A DNA stretch of 64,000 nucleotides from Rhizobium anhuiense (GCF_003985145.1 NZ_ML133529.1:1-64000); one strand, 5' to 3'. Numbered from the stretch's first letter, positions 50,047 through 59,508 are shown. The notes: a model not told the origin generated them from the letters alone. Numbers and translations are program-made.

Positions 50047-50973
50047 ATGTCGCAAAGCGCCGTCGCCGAAATTCCGTTGCAGCCCGGTCAGCCACGGCGC
50101 TTTCTGAAGCCTGAGACGCAGACGGCCATGCTGTTCCTGCTGCCGAGTTTCCTCGGCTTCATGATCTTCATGGCCCTGCCGATCCTGGCGTCGCTGGCGC
50201 TCTCCTTCACCAACTGGCAGCTGCTTTCGACGCCGTCCTTCGTCGGCTTTCAGAATTATATCAAGCTGTTCACCGTCGATCCGGCCTTCTACACGATATT
50301 GAACAACACGCTGTTCTTCGCCGTCGAGTATCTGGCCGTGAATATCATCGTCTCGCTGACGCTGGCGGTGTGGATATCCAGCCTGAATCACGGCAAGGCG
50401 ATCTTTCGGGTGATCTTCTTCCTGCCGACCTTCACCCCGACCATTGCCGCCTCGGTGGTGTGGCTCTTGATCTTCACGCCGGACGGGCTCGCCGACAGCG
50501 TCATCCGCTCGCTCGGCCTCGGCCTGCCGAATTTCCTGCTGAGTTCGAGCTGGGCGATGCAGGCGGTCGTGATCGTCACGCTCTGGGCCAATGTCGGCTA
50601 CAACGTCGTGATGTTCAACGCTGCGCTCGATCTGGTGCCGAAGCATTATCTCGAGGCGGCGACGATCGACGGAGCCAATGCCTGGCAACGCTTCTGGCGC
50701 ATTCGCCTGCCGCTCATCTCGCCGACCATCTTCTTTGCCACTGTCATGACGGCGATCACCTCGCTGCAGGTCTTCGACGAGATCTTTGCGATGACGCGCG
50801 GCGGCCCCGGCTCGGCGACGTCGACACTCGGCTTCGCCATCTACCAGAAGGGCTTCGCCAATTTCCAGATGGGCTATGCCTCAGCTCTTGCCTGGGTGAT
50901 GTTCGTCATGATCATGGCGCTCACCATCCTGCAGTTCCACATGCAGCGCAAATGGGTGCATTATGACGATTGA
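50047..50973 (+). CDS. CUT1 ABC transporter permease, MalF-like
   Basis: 308 aa from the ATG at 50047, preceded by GGAGGAAGAC. Six predicted helices beginning with MLFLLPSFLGFMIFMALPIL. The EAA loop is LEAATIDGANAWQRFWRIRL, followed by PLISPTIFFATV. Forms the membrane channel with the next gene product, whose ATG lies 11 bp inside this gene. Confidence 0.92.
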   Translation: MSQSAVAEIPLQPGQPRRFLKPETQTAMLFLLPSFLGFMIFMALPILASLALSFTNWQLLSTPSFVGFQNYIKLFTVDPAFYTILNNTLFFAVEYLAVNIIVSLTLAVWISSLNHGKAIFRVIFFLPTFTPTIAASVVWLLIFTPDGLADSVIRSLGLGLPNFLLSSSWAMQAVVIVTLWANVGYNVVMFNAALDLVPKHYLEAATIDGANAWQRFWRIRLPLISPTIFFATVMTAITSLQVFDEIFAMTRGGPGSATSTLGFAIYQKGFANFQMGYASALAWVMFVMIMALTILQFHMQRKWVHYDD

Positions 50974-51847
50974 TCCGAGCTCACGGCACCCACATTCCGT
51001 CTCTGCGGATCGCCGCCGCATCTTGCGTGGGATCGGCACCGTCTTGAGCTATGCGGGGCTTTCGCTGGTTGCGCTGCTGTTCCTCTTTCCCTTCTTCTGG
51101 ATGGTGTCGAACGCGGTGCGCTCGAATGCCGAGGTCATGGCCGTGCCGGTCCGCATTCTCCCCGAGGAATATCATTGGGGCACCTTCGTCGAGGCCCTGG
51201 TGTCGCTGCCGTTCGGCACGTTCCTGTTGAATTCCTTCATCGTCGCCTGCGGCGTCACCGCGATCGTGATCGCGGTATCCTGCCTTTCCGCCTATGCGTT
51301 CGCACGGCTGCGGTTTCCGGGCCGCGAAGGACTGCTGCTGACCTTTCTCAGCACGCTGATGATCCCCCAGGTGATGCTGGTCATCCCGCTCTTCCTTCTC
51401 GTCAGCAAGCTCGGCTGGATCAACACCTATCACGGCATGATCCTGCCGGTCGCCTTCTCGTCCTTCGGCACCTTCCTACTGCGCCAGTTCATCCTCGGCA
51501 TTCCCAAGGATCTCGACGAGGCGGCGATGATGGACGGGGCCTCGCGCCTGCGCATCCTGGTCAGGATCATCGTTCCGCTTGCCATGCCGGCCATCGGTCT
51601 CCTGGCGCTCTTCACCTTCATCGCGCAGTGGAAGAGTTTTCTCTGGCCGCTGATCGCTACCAGCGGCCTCGAAAAAGCCACGCTGCCACTCGGCCTCACC
51701 CTGTTTCAGACGCAGCAGGGCACCGCCTGGAACTACATCATGGCGGGTGCGACGATCTCCATGCTGCCGGGCGTCGTGCTCGCCATCGTGCTGCAGAGGG
51801 TGATCTACAAAGGCATCAGCGTCGGCTCCGGCTTCGGCGGGCGCTGA
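50963..51847 (+). CDS. CUT1 ABC transporter permease, MalG-like
   Basis: 294 aa, six predicted helices (LSYAGLSLVALLFLFPFFWM onward). The EAA loop is DEAAMMDGASRLRILVRIIV, then PLAMPAIG. The operon ends here without an ATPase gene. Importers of this type depend on an MsmK/UgpC-like ATPase, and the one at 30900-32009 is a candidate to supply it in trans; that is inference. Confidence 0.91.
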   Translation: MTIDPSSRHPHSVSADRRRILRGIGTVLSYAGLSLVALLFLFPFFWMVSNAVRSNAEVMAVPVRILPEEYHWGTFVEALVSLPFGTFLLNSFIVACGVTAIVIAVSCLSAYAFARLRFPGREGLLLTFLSTLMIPQVMLVIPLFLLVSKLGWINTYHGMILPVAFSSFGTFLLRQFILGIPKDLDEAAMMDGASRLRILVRIIVPLAMPAIGLLALFTFIAQWKSFLWPLIATSGLEKATLPLGLTLFQTQQGTAWNYIMAGATISMLPGVVLAIVLQRVIYKGISVGSGFGGR

Positions 51848-51859
51848 TGTCTATAAGTA

Positions 51860-51903
51860 CAAGGACTTAAGCGCATTGCGTCAAGTTCGATGCGATGTCC
51901 TTG
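51860..51903 (+). terminator. Nested inverted repeat after the fucosidase-ABC operon
   Basis: CAAGGAC / GTCCTTG outer arms enclose CGCAT / ATGCG inner arms with a 13-nt loop. There is no U-run, so it is a weak terminator or an mRNA-end stabiliser. The rest of the gap to 52046 is AT-rich and shows no clear promoter. Confidence 0.45.
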
Positions 51904-52046
51904 AAGTCCGGCCGATTGCCGCCGAAGAACGCGCTGCTCGCGTTGCAAGATCATATCCCCTGCTTAACGTTTGTTTCCGGTCGAAAAGTAAAATTTAACC
52001 AAAATTTGAAATAACGCAGTTGTATCCGAATTGCGCAGGGGAATTC

Positions 52047-52976
52047 ATGAAAACGGCCACGCTTGCATCCATCGCTCTGGCGATATCGGTCTCTGTTGCC
52101 AATGCGCAGACGATCGCGGTTTCGATGACCAATCTCGACAAATTCAGAGAGATGCTTCTGAACGGCGTCGTCTCGCACGGGAAGACGATATCAGGCCTCA
52201 AGCTCGTCACCGCGAATGCCAAGGGCGACAACGAACTGCAGAAGAAGCAGGTTCAGCAGTTCGTCGCCGACAAGGTCGATGCCATTATCATGATGCTGTC
52301 TGATGGCGATCTCGGGCCGCAAATGACCAAGATCGCAGCGGATGCCGGCATTCCGCTGATCTACATCAACACGACGCCCTCCAATCTTTTGGACTTGCCG
52401 GACAATCAGGTCGTCGTCGCCTCCGATGAGAAAGACTCCGGTACGCTCGAGACGAAGCAGGTATGCTCTCTCCTCAAGGGCAAGGGCCGCGTCGTCGTGC
52501 TGATGGGGGAGGTCTTCCATGTGGCTGCCCGCACCCGCACCCAGGACATCACCGATGTCATTGCGACGCCGGAATGCAAAGGCCTCGAGATCGTCGAGCG
52601 GCAGGCGGCCTATTGGTCACGCGATTATGCCGATCAGCAGATGCAGGAATGGCTGGCGGCCGGCGTCAAGTTCGATGCGGTTATCGCCAATAATGACGAG
52701 ATGGCGCTTGGTGCGATCCGCGCCATGAAGAGGGCCAATATCCCGATGAAGGACGTCGTCGTCGGCGGCGTCGACGCGACCGACGACGCGCTCGCCGCGA
52801 TGGTGGCCGGCGATCTCGACGTCACCATTCTCCAGAGCGCCGTCGGGCAGGGCGCTGCCGCTGTCGACGCCGCCGTGAAGCTGATCAACAAAGAGAAGGT
52901 GCCGCGCGAAAACAACGTTCCCTTCGAACTCGTCACACCTGAAAACATTGCCGCCTATCTGCCGAAGAGCCAGTAA
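52047..52976 (+). CDS. Periplasmic sugar-binding protein, ribose/inositol (RbsB) type, standing alone
   Basis: 309 aa from the ATG at 52047. Signal peptide MKTATLASIALAISVSVANA (1-20). The mature domain is periplasmic-binding protein family 1 type (Peripla_BP_4): DNELQKKQVQQFVADKVDAI, DAGIPLIYINTTPSNLL, FDAVIANNDEMALGAIRAMK and VVVGGVDATDDALAAM. Such proteins bind pentoses, hexoses or inositols. No permease or ATPase gene is adjacent. A chemoreceptor gene follows after 16 bp, so the protein may present its sugar to the receptor rather than to a transporter. Confidence 0.9.
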   Translation: MKTATLASIALAISVSVANAQTIAVSMTNLDKFREMLLNGVVSHGKTISGLKLVTANAKGDNELQKKQVQQFVADKVDAIIMMLSDGDLGPQMTKIAADAGIPLIYINTTPSNLLDLPDNQVVVASDEKDSGTLETKQVCSLLKGKGRVVVLMGEVFHVAARTRTQDITDVIATPECKGLEIVERQAAYWSRDYADQQMQEWLAAGVKFDAVIANNDEMALGAIRAMKRANIPMKDVVVGGVDATDDALAAMVAGDLDVTILQSAVGQGAAAVDAAVKLINKEKVPRENNVPFELVTPENIAAYLPKSQ

Positions 52977-52992
52977 GCATAAGAGGACTATC

Positions 52993-55137
52993 ATGTTGCA
53001 TTTCTGGAATAAATTCGGCATTCGCGCGCAGATCACCTCCGGCTTCGTGCCGCTGATCCTGTTGATGAGCCTGCTGACGGTCAGCGCCATCTCGGGCATG
53101 AACGGCCTCGCCGCGATCTTCGCATCCTATCGCGTCACGGCCGGTCAAAGTCTCGCCATCTCGGACTACAGCGAGCAGTTGAACGAAATTCAGATGTCGG
53201 CCGAAGCGTTCCGCTCGACGCCGACACAAGCCGTGGTCGACAGCTTTCGCGCCGGCGTGAAGGCCTTCGAGGCGGATGATCCGCGTTTTGCCGGCAACAA
53301 GGAGCTGCAGTCCGGCCTTGCGGCGATCCGTCAGGAGATCACCGCCTATGGCAAGGCTTTCGAACAGATTGTTTCCCTCCAGGCCCGACGCGACATGCTG
53401 ATCTCCAAGGTCACCGAATTCGGCCCCTGGACCAGCATCGCGCTCAACGACGTCGTGCGCAGCGCCTGGCGCCAGAACGACGTGGCCCTGCTGCAGATGA
53501 CGGCGGCGACGCTGGAGGCCCTGAACCGCAGCCTCTATTTCTCCGAACGCTTCGTGCATTCCGATGATTTCGCCGCCTATGATACGGCGCAGGCAGCACT
53601 CGCCGAAGCCGTGGCGCTCAACGATGCCGCCGCCAAGGCCGCAAAGAACGAGCTGCAGAAGAAGCGCCTGATGGGCGCCGGCCAGCTCATGCAGAACTAC
53701 ACCGCCCGTCTCGGCGACATGAAGGAGGTGCTGCAGGCTGCCGGCAATATCCGCCAGACGCAGCTGAACGTGCTGGCGCCGAAGATATCAGGCGAGTTCA
53801 AGAATCTGCAGGCGGCAGTGACCGGCGCGCAGAAGAACCTCGACGGTTCGGTCGACGCAACGGTTGCCTCCGCGACCAGCACGACGCTGGTTATCAGCGG
53901 TCTCCTGATCGTCATCGGCCTGGTGCTTTCCTATTTCGTCGGCCGGCTGATTTCCTCGGCGGTGCGCAACATGGCCCAGTCGATGGAACAGCTTGCCCGC
54001 GGCGAGGAAGGGATCGTCATCACCGGCGTCGAGCATCGCCACGAATTGGGCGCCATGGCCCGGTCGCTGAAGGTCTTCCAGGAGACAGGCCGCGCCAAGC
54101 TGATCGCCGAGGCCAATGCCGAACGCGCGCGCCTCGCTGCCGAAGAGGAACGGCTCCGTCAGGAGGCCGAGCGGCTCTCCGACGCGCAGGTGATGGAACA
54201 TGCCTTCCGCCAGATCTCCGTCGGGCTGGACGCATTGTCGAAGGGCGATCTCACCGTCCGCGTCGGCGAAGTCGATCATCGCTACGTCAGGATCCGGGAT
54301 CATTTCAACAACTCGGTTGCGAGCCTCGAAGAGGCGGTGGATTCCGTCATTCGCGCGGTCGCCACCATTCGGTCCGGCCTTGCGGAAATCTCCACGGCGT
54401 CCAACGATCTCGCCCGCCGCACCGAGCAGCAGGCAGCGTCCCTGGAAGAAACGGTGGCGGCGCTGGGTGACGTGACCCGTGGCGTCAACGGAACGGCGGA
54501 GGGCGCAAGCCGCGCCCAGGGTGTCGTAGCAACCGCCCGCACCAATGCCGAAAAGGGCGGCGAGATCGTTGCCCGCGCCATCGACGCGATGACGGAAATT
54601 CAAAATTCATCGTCGAAGATCGGCAACATCATCAGCGTCATCGATGAGATCGCCTTCCAGACCAACCTGCTGGCGCTGAACGCCGGCGTGGAAGCGGCGC
54701 GTGCCGGCGAGGCCGGCAAGGGCTTCGCCGTCGTCGCTCAGGAAGTCCGCGAGCTCGCCCAGCGCTCCGCCAACGCGGCAAGGGAGATCAAGCAGTTGAT
54801 CTCCACTTCCTCGGCGCAGGTCAAGACAGGCGTCCAGCTGGTGGGTGAATCCGGCCTGTCGCTCGAACAGATCGTCGAGCAGGTCACCGCCATGAATGCG
54901 ACCGTGGCCGAGATCGCCGTTGCCGCCCGCGAGCAGGCGACGAGCCTGCGCGAGGTGTCGGCCGCCGGCGACCAGATGGACAAGGTGACGCAGCAGAACG
55001 CCGCGATGGTTGAAGAGACCACGGCGGCCGCCCAGAGCCTGACGCATGAAACCGAAAGCCTTGCCGAATTGCTGCGGCGCTTCAGGACGAGCAGCGGCCG
55101 GGCATCGGAGCATCGGCACTACGCCTTGGCATCCTGA
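52993..55137 (+). CDS. Methyl-accepting chemotaxis protein
   Basis: 714 aa from the ATG at 52993, preceded by AAGAGGAC. TM1 is at about residue 11-35 (GFVPLILLMSLLTVSAISGM), followed by a helical periplasmic ligand domain of about 260 residues. TM2 is at about residue 300-322 (LVISGLLIVIGLVLSYFVGR). A HAMP segment follows (RLISSAVRNMAQSMEQLARG), a second HAMP-like region lies near residue 410, and the signalling tip is IDEIAFQTNLLALNAGVEAA, then RAGEAGKGFAVVAQEVRELA. There is no C-terminal CheR pentapeptide. It controls CheA in the cytoplasm and is coupled to the preceding sugar-binding protein. Confidence 0.94.
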   Translation: MLHFWNKFGIRAQITSGFVPLILLMSLLTVSAISGMNGLAAIFASYRVTAGQSLAISDYSEQLNEIQMSAEAFRSTPTQAVVDSFRAGVKAFEADDPRFAGNKELQSGLAAIRQEITAYGKAFEQIVSLQARRDMLISKVTEFGPWTSIALNDVVRSAWRQNDVALLQMTAATLEALNRSLYFSERFVHSDDFAAYDTAQAALAEAVALNDAAAKAAKNELQKKRLMGAGQLMQNYTARLGDMKEVLQAAGNIRQTQLNVLAPKISGEFKNLQAAVTGAQKNLDGSVDATVASATSTTLVISGLLIVIGLVLSYFVGRLISSAVRNMAQSMEQLARGEEGIVITGVEHRHELGAMARSLKVFQETGRAKLIAEANAERARLAAEEERLRQEAERLSDAQVMEHAFRQISVGLDALSKGDLTVRVGEVDHRYVRIRDHFNNSVASLEEAVDSVIRAVATIRSGLAEISTASNDLARRTEQQAASLEETVAALGDVTRGVNGTAEGASRAQGVVATARTNAEKGGEIVARAIDAMTEIQNSSSKIGNIISVIDEIAFQTNLLALNAGVEAARAGEAGKGFAVVAQEVRELAQRSANAAREIKQLISTSSAQVKTGVQLVGESGLSLEQIVEQVTAMNATVAEIAVAAREQATSLREVSAAGDQMDKVTQQNAAMVEETTAAAQSLTHETESLAELLRRFRTSSGRASEHRHYALAS

Positions 55138-55164
55138 CCTTCCATCGATGCACGAAAGTAAACG

Positions 55165-55186
55165 CCGCCGCCCGAAAGGGCGGCGG
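55165..55186. terminator. Stem-loop between chemoreceptor and DUF3422 genes (convergent)
   Basis: A perfect 9-bp stem CCGCCGCCC / GGGCGGCGG closed by a GAAA tetraloop. It lies between two convergent genes and probably ends both transcripts. Minus-strand sequence after the stem (CGTTTACTTTCG) is T-rich. Confidence 0.75.
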
Positions 55187-55191
55187 TCGCG

Positions 55192-56454
55192 TCAGTGGCT
55201 CCCGGGTGCCGGACCGTGTGGTACGCCGGCAATGCTCTTGCGAACATGACGGACCGCCGTCCAGACGGCGAAGAGCACGAGCGGGATGGCGCCGAGTACG
55301 GCGAGCTTCGCCACATGCGGATCGACACCCAGTTCTGAAATGCTTTCCAGGCAGATCTTCGCCAGCCCGACGGTGTAGTAGGTGATGGCGATGACGGAGA
55401 AGCCTTCGACCGCCTGCTGGATATGCACCTGGATGCGCGCCCGCTCTTCCATCGACGTCAGCAACGACGCGTTCTGATCCTCGAGCTGGACCTGCACGGT
55501 CGTCCTGAGAAGGTCTCCAGCCAGGCTCACACGTTCGGCGAGTTCGTCGAGCCGGCGCTCGGCGGCTTCGACCGAGCGGACGGCCGGTTGAAAGCGCCGG
55601 TCGATGAAGGTGCCGAGCCTCTGGCGCTGCTCGACGCGTGCCTCGCGAAGCTCCGACACTCTGCTCGCGACAATTTCGGCATAGGCTTTCGTCGCTCCGA
55701 AGCGGTGGCGGGCCAGCGCCGAGAAGTTGAGAACATCCGACGAGAGCCTGGTCACCTCGGAAAGCAGCGCCTTGTCGACCTTGATCGCACTCTGCATATG
55801 CGCGATCAGCAAGTCGAGGCGCCGGTCGAAGACGGAGAGCTTCGAGACCGTCTCGCGCGCCATCGGCAATGCCAGCAGCGCCATCATCCGGTATGTCTCG
55901 ATCTCCAGGAAACGCCTGACCATGCGGCCGGTGCGATAGGCGTTGAGGTTGCGGTTGAAGAACAGGAATTCGACGAAACCGCTGTCGGTCAGCCGGAAGT
56001 TCGAATGCACTTCCGCATCGCCGCCGCCGACCTGAGAGGCGACATAGTCGAGTTTCGGTTTTTCCGGACGCTGTCCGTCCTTCTCGTCCCGCACCAGCAC
56101 CCGAACGGCTGCAATGATCTTTCCGTCGATCTGGCGGCAGCAGGCCTGAAAGGCTTCCGGCGGCTGGCTGCCGGGTTCGGCCGATGCCGGAACGACGAAG
56201 GTCAGCGTCAGGAACTCGGTATGGGCCTCCCACTTCAGCCGGCCGTCGCCGAAACGGCCGATGCCGTGGTTACCCTCGCGAGTCGTGGAGACATCTTCCA
56301 GCCCCGGCAGCGAGACTGGGATTGAAGGAGGAGCATTCTCGCCGACGATGGCGACGTGCCAGACATCGGTGTCGCCGTCGAAATAAAGCGACGGCCGCGC
56401 GTGCAGCTCGTTGTGAAGTTCCCTTCGCAGCGGATGCTCGGAGCCCATCGGCAT
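55192..56454 (-). CDS. DUF3422 family membrane-anchored protein
   Basis: 420 aa. The N-terminal part reads HPLRRELHNELHARPSLYFD and the middle AEVHSNFRLTDSGFVEFLFF, features of the alphaproteobacterial DUF3422 family. A long helical stretch follows (RLDELAERVSLAGDLLRTTV, QVQLEDQNASLLTSMEERAR). Two C-terminal membrane segments come last (VIAITYYTVGLAKICLES and AVLGAIPLVLFAVWTAVRHV). The layout suggests a cytoplasmic coiled body tethered by the C-terminal helices, as in CorA-like or ETRAMP-type proteins. Function unknown. Stand-alone gene. Confidence 0.87.
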   Translation of the reverse strand: MPMGSEHPLRRELHNELHARPSLYFDGDTDVWHVAIVGENAPPSIPVSLPGLEDVSTTREGNHGIGRFGDGRLKWEAHTEFLTLTFVVPASAEPGSQPPEAFQACCRQIDGKIIAAVRVLVRDEKDGQRPEKPKLDYVASQVGGGDAEVHSNFRLTDSGFVEFLFFNRNLNAYRTGRMVRRFLEIETYRMMALLALPMARETVSKLSVFDRRLDLLIAHMQSAIKVDKALLSEVTRLSSDVLNFSALARHRFGATKAYAEIVASRVSELREARVEQRQRLGTFIDRRFQPAVRSVEAAERRLDELAERVSLAGDLLRTTVQVQLEDQNASLLTSMEERARIQVHIQQAVEGFSVIAITYYTVGLAKICLESISELGVDPHVAKLAVLGAIPLVLFAVWTAVRHVRKSIAGVPHGPAPGSH

Positions 56455-56645
56455 GGAAATGCACCTCTATACGGTAGGCAGTCGCTGGGTCGCCGGACGT
56501 AACCGGGTTGCCGGCACTTGTGAATTAACGGACCCGCAGGCTGGCGCAGACCGACAACGCCTATAGCCTCTCGCGGGGCTCGTGTCACGAGACCTTCGCC
56601 GACGGATGCGGAGGCTGCGCATGACCGCGACATCCGGCCGCGCGT

Positions 56646-58007
56646 TCAAAGCAAGCGCCAGGCGATAAAGCTTCCAAGCAGCTGCGCGCTGCCGCCTGCC
56701 GTCATCGCGACGATAAAGGCAGTTTCCGCCTCCCCCAGGAAGGCGAAGATCGCCCCGAGCAAAGCGACGCCTATCGTCGCCCCGACCATGCGGGCAACAT
56801 TGATCAGGGCGCTGGCCGTGCCGGCGCGATCGGCGGTGACGGTCGAAACCGCAACCGCCGTCAGAGGCCCCGTCGCCATGCTCATCCCGATCCCGGTTAC
56901 CAACAATCCGATCTCTTCGGCGATGAGCCAGTCGGCCAGAAAGGATGAGCCGAGCAGGAGGTTGCCCAAACCCATCAGCGCCAGTCCAGCAGATATGGTG
57001 CGGTTCTTCCCAAGGTGTTCCGAAATCGAGCCGGAGAAGGGTGAGATCGCGATGAAGCTGAGAGCCATCGGCAGCAGCGACAGTCCGACCTCCACCGAGG
57101 CCAGGCGTCCGAGGCCGAGGGAGGCGAGCGGAAAAAGAAAAAGCGTGCCGTACATGCCGAAAGTCATTGCGGCCGTTCCGGCCATGGCACCGCGGAACTG
57201 CCTGCCCGAAAACATCGAGATCGGAACCAGAGCCTTCTGCTCCAGGCGCTTCTCGACGATGATGAAAAGCAGCAGAAGCAGCGCGCCGGCGATTGCCATG
57301 AGTGCCATCCATAAGGGCGGCAGATGCGATGATTCGATTGCGGCGAGGGTCAACACGGTGAGAGATACGATCCCCAGCAATTGCCCCGGCATGTCGAAGG
57401 ACCGGCCTTGCCGATCGGCACTTTCCGGAACGAAAAACCGTGCTGCCGCCGCCGCGATCAGCGCGATGGGAATGACGACGAAGAAGACGGATCGCCAGCC
57501 GAAATCACGGATGAGGAGGCCGCCGAGGCTCGGACCGATCGCCAGCGACATTCCATTGCAGCCGGCCCAGATTCCGAGCGCCCGGGCACGGACCTTCTCA
57601 TCCCGGTAGATGACCCGGATCAGCGAAAGAGAAGCGGGCAGGAGGAGGGCAGAGCCGAAGCCGGTCAGGGCCCTCGCCGCAATGAGGACCGCGATGGTCG
57701 AGGTGAAAGCGCAGCCAAGGCTCGCCAGGGCAAAAACAGCGCAGCCGATCACGAACATCAGGCGGCGGCCGTAAAGATCGGCGAACAGGCCGCCGCTGAT
57801 GAGAAGTGCGGCGTAAACGAGATTGTAGGCGTCGACGACCCACTGCAGCTCGGTGACGGAGGCCCTGAGATCGAGCCCTATCGGCTGAACCGCCAGATTG
57901 ACGACCGATGTATCGACCTGCGCTACGATCACGCCGAGGCAAAGAATGGCGAGAGCGGCCGGCTTCAGCTGCGAGTAAGCCTGGGTGCCTTGTTCGATTG
58001 AGTGCAT
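56646..58007 (-). CDS. MFS transporter, DHA2 family (drug:H+ antiporter, 14-TM type)
   Basis: 453 aa from the ATG at 58007. The first helix motif is LGVIVAQVDTSVVNLAVQPI (motif D1, LDxTVVNVALP-like). Motif A is GLFADLYGRRLMF, and motif C is GIWAGCNGMSLAIGPSLGG. Fourteen hydrophobic helices are likely over the length. It exports drugs or metabolites by proton antiport. The open frame extends upstream without a usable start. It lies 191 bp upstream of the DUF3422 gene on the same strand, and the two are probably independent. Confidence 0.9.
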   Translation of the reverse strand: MHSIEQGTQAYSQLKPAALAILCLGVIVAQVDTSVVNLAVQPIGLDLRASVTELQWVVDAYNLVYAALLISGGLFADLYGRRLMFVIGCAVFALASLGCAFTSTIAVLIAARALTGFGSALLLPASLSLIRVIYRDEKVRARALGIWAGCNGMSLAIGPSLGGLLIRDFGWRSVFFVVIPIALIAAAAARFFVPESADRQGRSFDMPGQLLGIVSLTVLTLAAIESSHLPPLWMALMAIAGALLLLLFIIVEKRLEQKALVPISMFSGRQFRGAMAGTAAMTFGMYGTLFLFPLASLGLGRLASVEVGLSLLPMALSFIAISPFSGSISEHLGKNRTISAGLALMGLGNLLLGSSFLADWLIAEEIGLLVTGIGMSMATGPLTAVAVSTVTADRAGTASALINVARMVGATIGVALLGAIFAFLGEAETAFIVAMTAGGSAQLLGSFIAWRLL

Positions 58008-58144
58008 GACGCTGCCTTTCCAGTACGGCGCCGTGCGTCTTTTCAGACGCGCAAGGGACGCTGCAACACTTTGAAGGCAGACGTAGCGTGGTTCAGGCCG
58101 TCGACAATTCGAAACAGGTCGAAGTGTCCGTAGGGAAAATGAAA

Positions 58145-58173
58145 AGCCACGGCCCTGTTGCGAGGCCGTGGCT
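58145..58173 (-). terminator. Terminator after the sugar-binding protein gene
   Basis: A perfect 10-bp stem AGCCACGGCC / GGCCGTGGCT with a 9-nt loop. On the minus strand it runs directly into TTTTCATTTTCCC, a convincing U-rich tail. It ends the leftward transcript of the binding protein, so that gene is monocistronic. Confidence 0.85.
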
Positions 58174-58212
58174 GCTGCATGCGCGCATTTTGCGGGACAA
58201 CGCGTGACCGGG

Positions 58213-59496
58213 TTACTTGGCGGCGAGCGCCCCGTTGACCTTGTCGACGTCGGCACTCATTGCCTTGAAGGTCTCGTCGAGGGAAAGCTCGCCGACGATC
58301 AGCTGGCTCATCCTCTGGACGATCAGCTGATAGATGGCGGAGGATCCCTTGAGACGTTCCAGGTCCCGGGCTGCCTGCGGCACGCTATTGCGGCTTCCGA
58401 GGAAGACGGCCATGGCGTCCTTAGCATTCTTGCTCTCGAGCTTGTACTGCGGGTCCTTGATGTCGGCGCCCGTCAGGATGACGTAGTTTTCGGCGATTTC
58501 ACGCTGGACCTTTTCGGAGCCGAGGAACTCGATGAACGCCGCCACGGCTTCCGGATACTTGGTGCGCTTGAAGCCGACGATCGCGGTGCCGCCCGGCATT
58601 GCATAACAGCCGGCATCGCCGCACGGGGCGCTGATCGCCGTCCAGTCGAAGGCGTCGCCGATCTTCTTCTGGAACGGATTGACCATCCAGTTGCCGGCGA
58701 GATAGGTCACGACGTTGCCGTTGACGAATTCGTCGCCCATGTTCTTGTACTGGGTTCCGCCGGCAGCGCCCCACATTTCCTTGGGGAAGGAGCCGTCCTT
58801 CGTCCAGCCGTAGAGATCCGTGACATAACGCTTGGCGGCATCGTCGGGGAAGAAGAACTTGCCGTCCTTGACGTAGTTCGAGCCGTAGGAGAATGCCGCG
58901 CCGGAAAAGCGATGGCCCGAGCGATCCATCGTGAAGGGGATCTGGGCGCCGGTCGCCTTGGCGACGCGCGCCGAGGCTTCGACGATGTCCTTCAGCGTGG
59001 CGGTGGGCTTCGGAAGCGGTTCGCCGGCCTGTTCGAAGAGCGTCTTGTTGACGAAGGGCAGGTTGAAGGTCTGCGAGGCGATATAGCCGTTGATCGACTT
59101 CGGATCGTTGACGCCGGGGAAGCGAAGCGTGTTCAGGCTGTCGCCGTGCAGCTTGGCAAAGCCGTCCGGGTCTTTCATGTAGGGACGCATGTCGAGGTAG
59201 TAGGGCGCAAGCTGCCAGTCGGTGATCTTGGCGATGTCAGGACCTTCGCCGACGGCGAGCTGCACCGGCAGCTGCTTGGCGACCGCATCATAGCCCGACG
59301 AGACGAAGTTGACCTTGACATCGGGATGCGCCGTCTCGAATTCCTTGCTCAGCGCTTCCATCCGCTCGACGTAAGCCTGGTCGTCGTCGGTAAACAGAAA
59401 GGTGATCGTCTTGGTTTCCGCCATGGCCGCGCCGGCCCATGCGAAAGAAACGGTAGCCAGCGCCAGTGCGAGGGCTCCTGAGAGATAGGTTTTCAT
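58213..59496 (-). CDS. CUT1 ABC transporter sugar-binding protein (pectin-type locus)
   Basis: 427 aa. Two in-frame ATGs are 6 bp apart; the second, at 59496, is properly spaced from GGGAGG, while the first abuts it. Signal peptide at residues 1-26 (LSGALALALATVSFAWAGAA). The SBP_bac_1 body has TITFLFTDDDQAYVERMEAL, GEGPDIAKITDWQLAPYYLD and GGTAIVGFKRTKYPEAVAAF. A Cys pair in APCGDAGCYAMPGG may form a disulfide. It is divergent from the 840-aa gene, GH105 and GH28, so it probably binds a pectin-derived oligogalacturonide or rhamnogalacturonan fragment. Its permeases are not in the window. Confidence 0.9.
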   Translation of the reverse strand: MKTYLSGALALALATVSFAWAGAAMAETKTITFLFTDDDQAYVERMEALSKEFETAHPDVKVNFVSSGYDAVAKQLPVQLAVGEGPDIAKITDWQLAPYYLDMRPYMKDPDGFAKLHGDSLNTLRFPGVNDPKSINGYIASQTFNLPFVNKTLFEQAGEPLPKPTATLKDIVEASARVAKATGAQIPFTMDRSGHRFSGAAFSYGSNYVKDGKFFFPDDAAKRYVTDLYGWTKDGSFPKEMWGAAGGTQYKNMGDEFVNGNVVTYLAGNWMVNPFQKKIGDAFDWTAISAPCGDAGCYAMPGGTAIVGFKRTKYPEAVAAFIEFLGSEKVQREIAENYVILTGADIKDPQYKLESKNAKDAMAVFLGSRNSVPQAARDLERLKGSSAIYQLIVQRMSQLIVGELSLDETFKAMSADVDKVNGALAAK

Positions 59497-59508
59497 TTTC
59501 ATCCTCCC

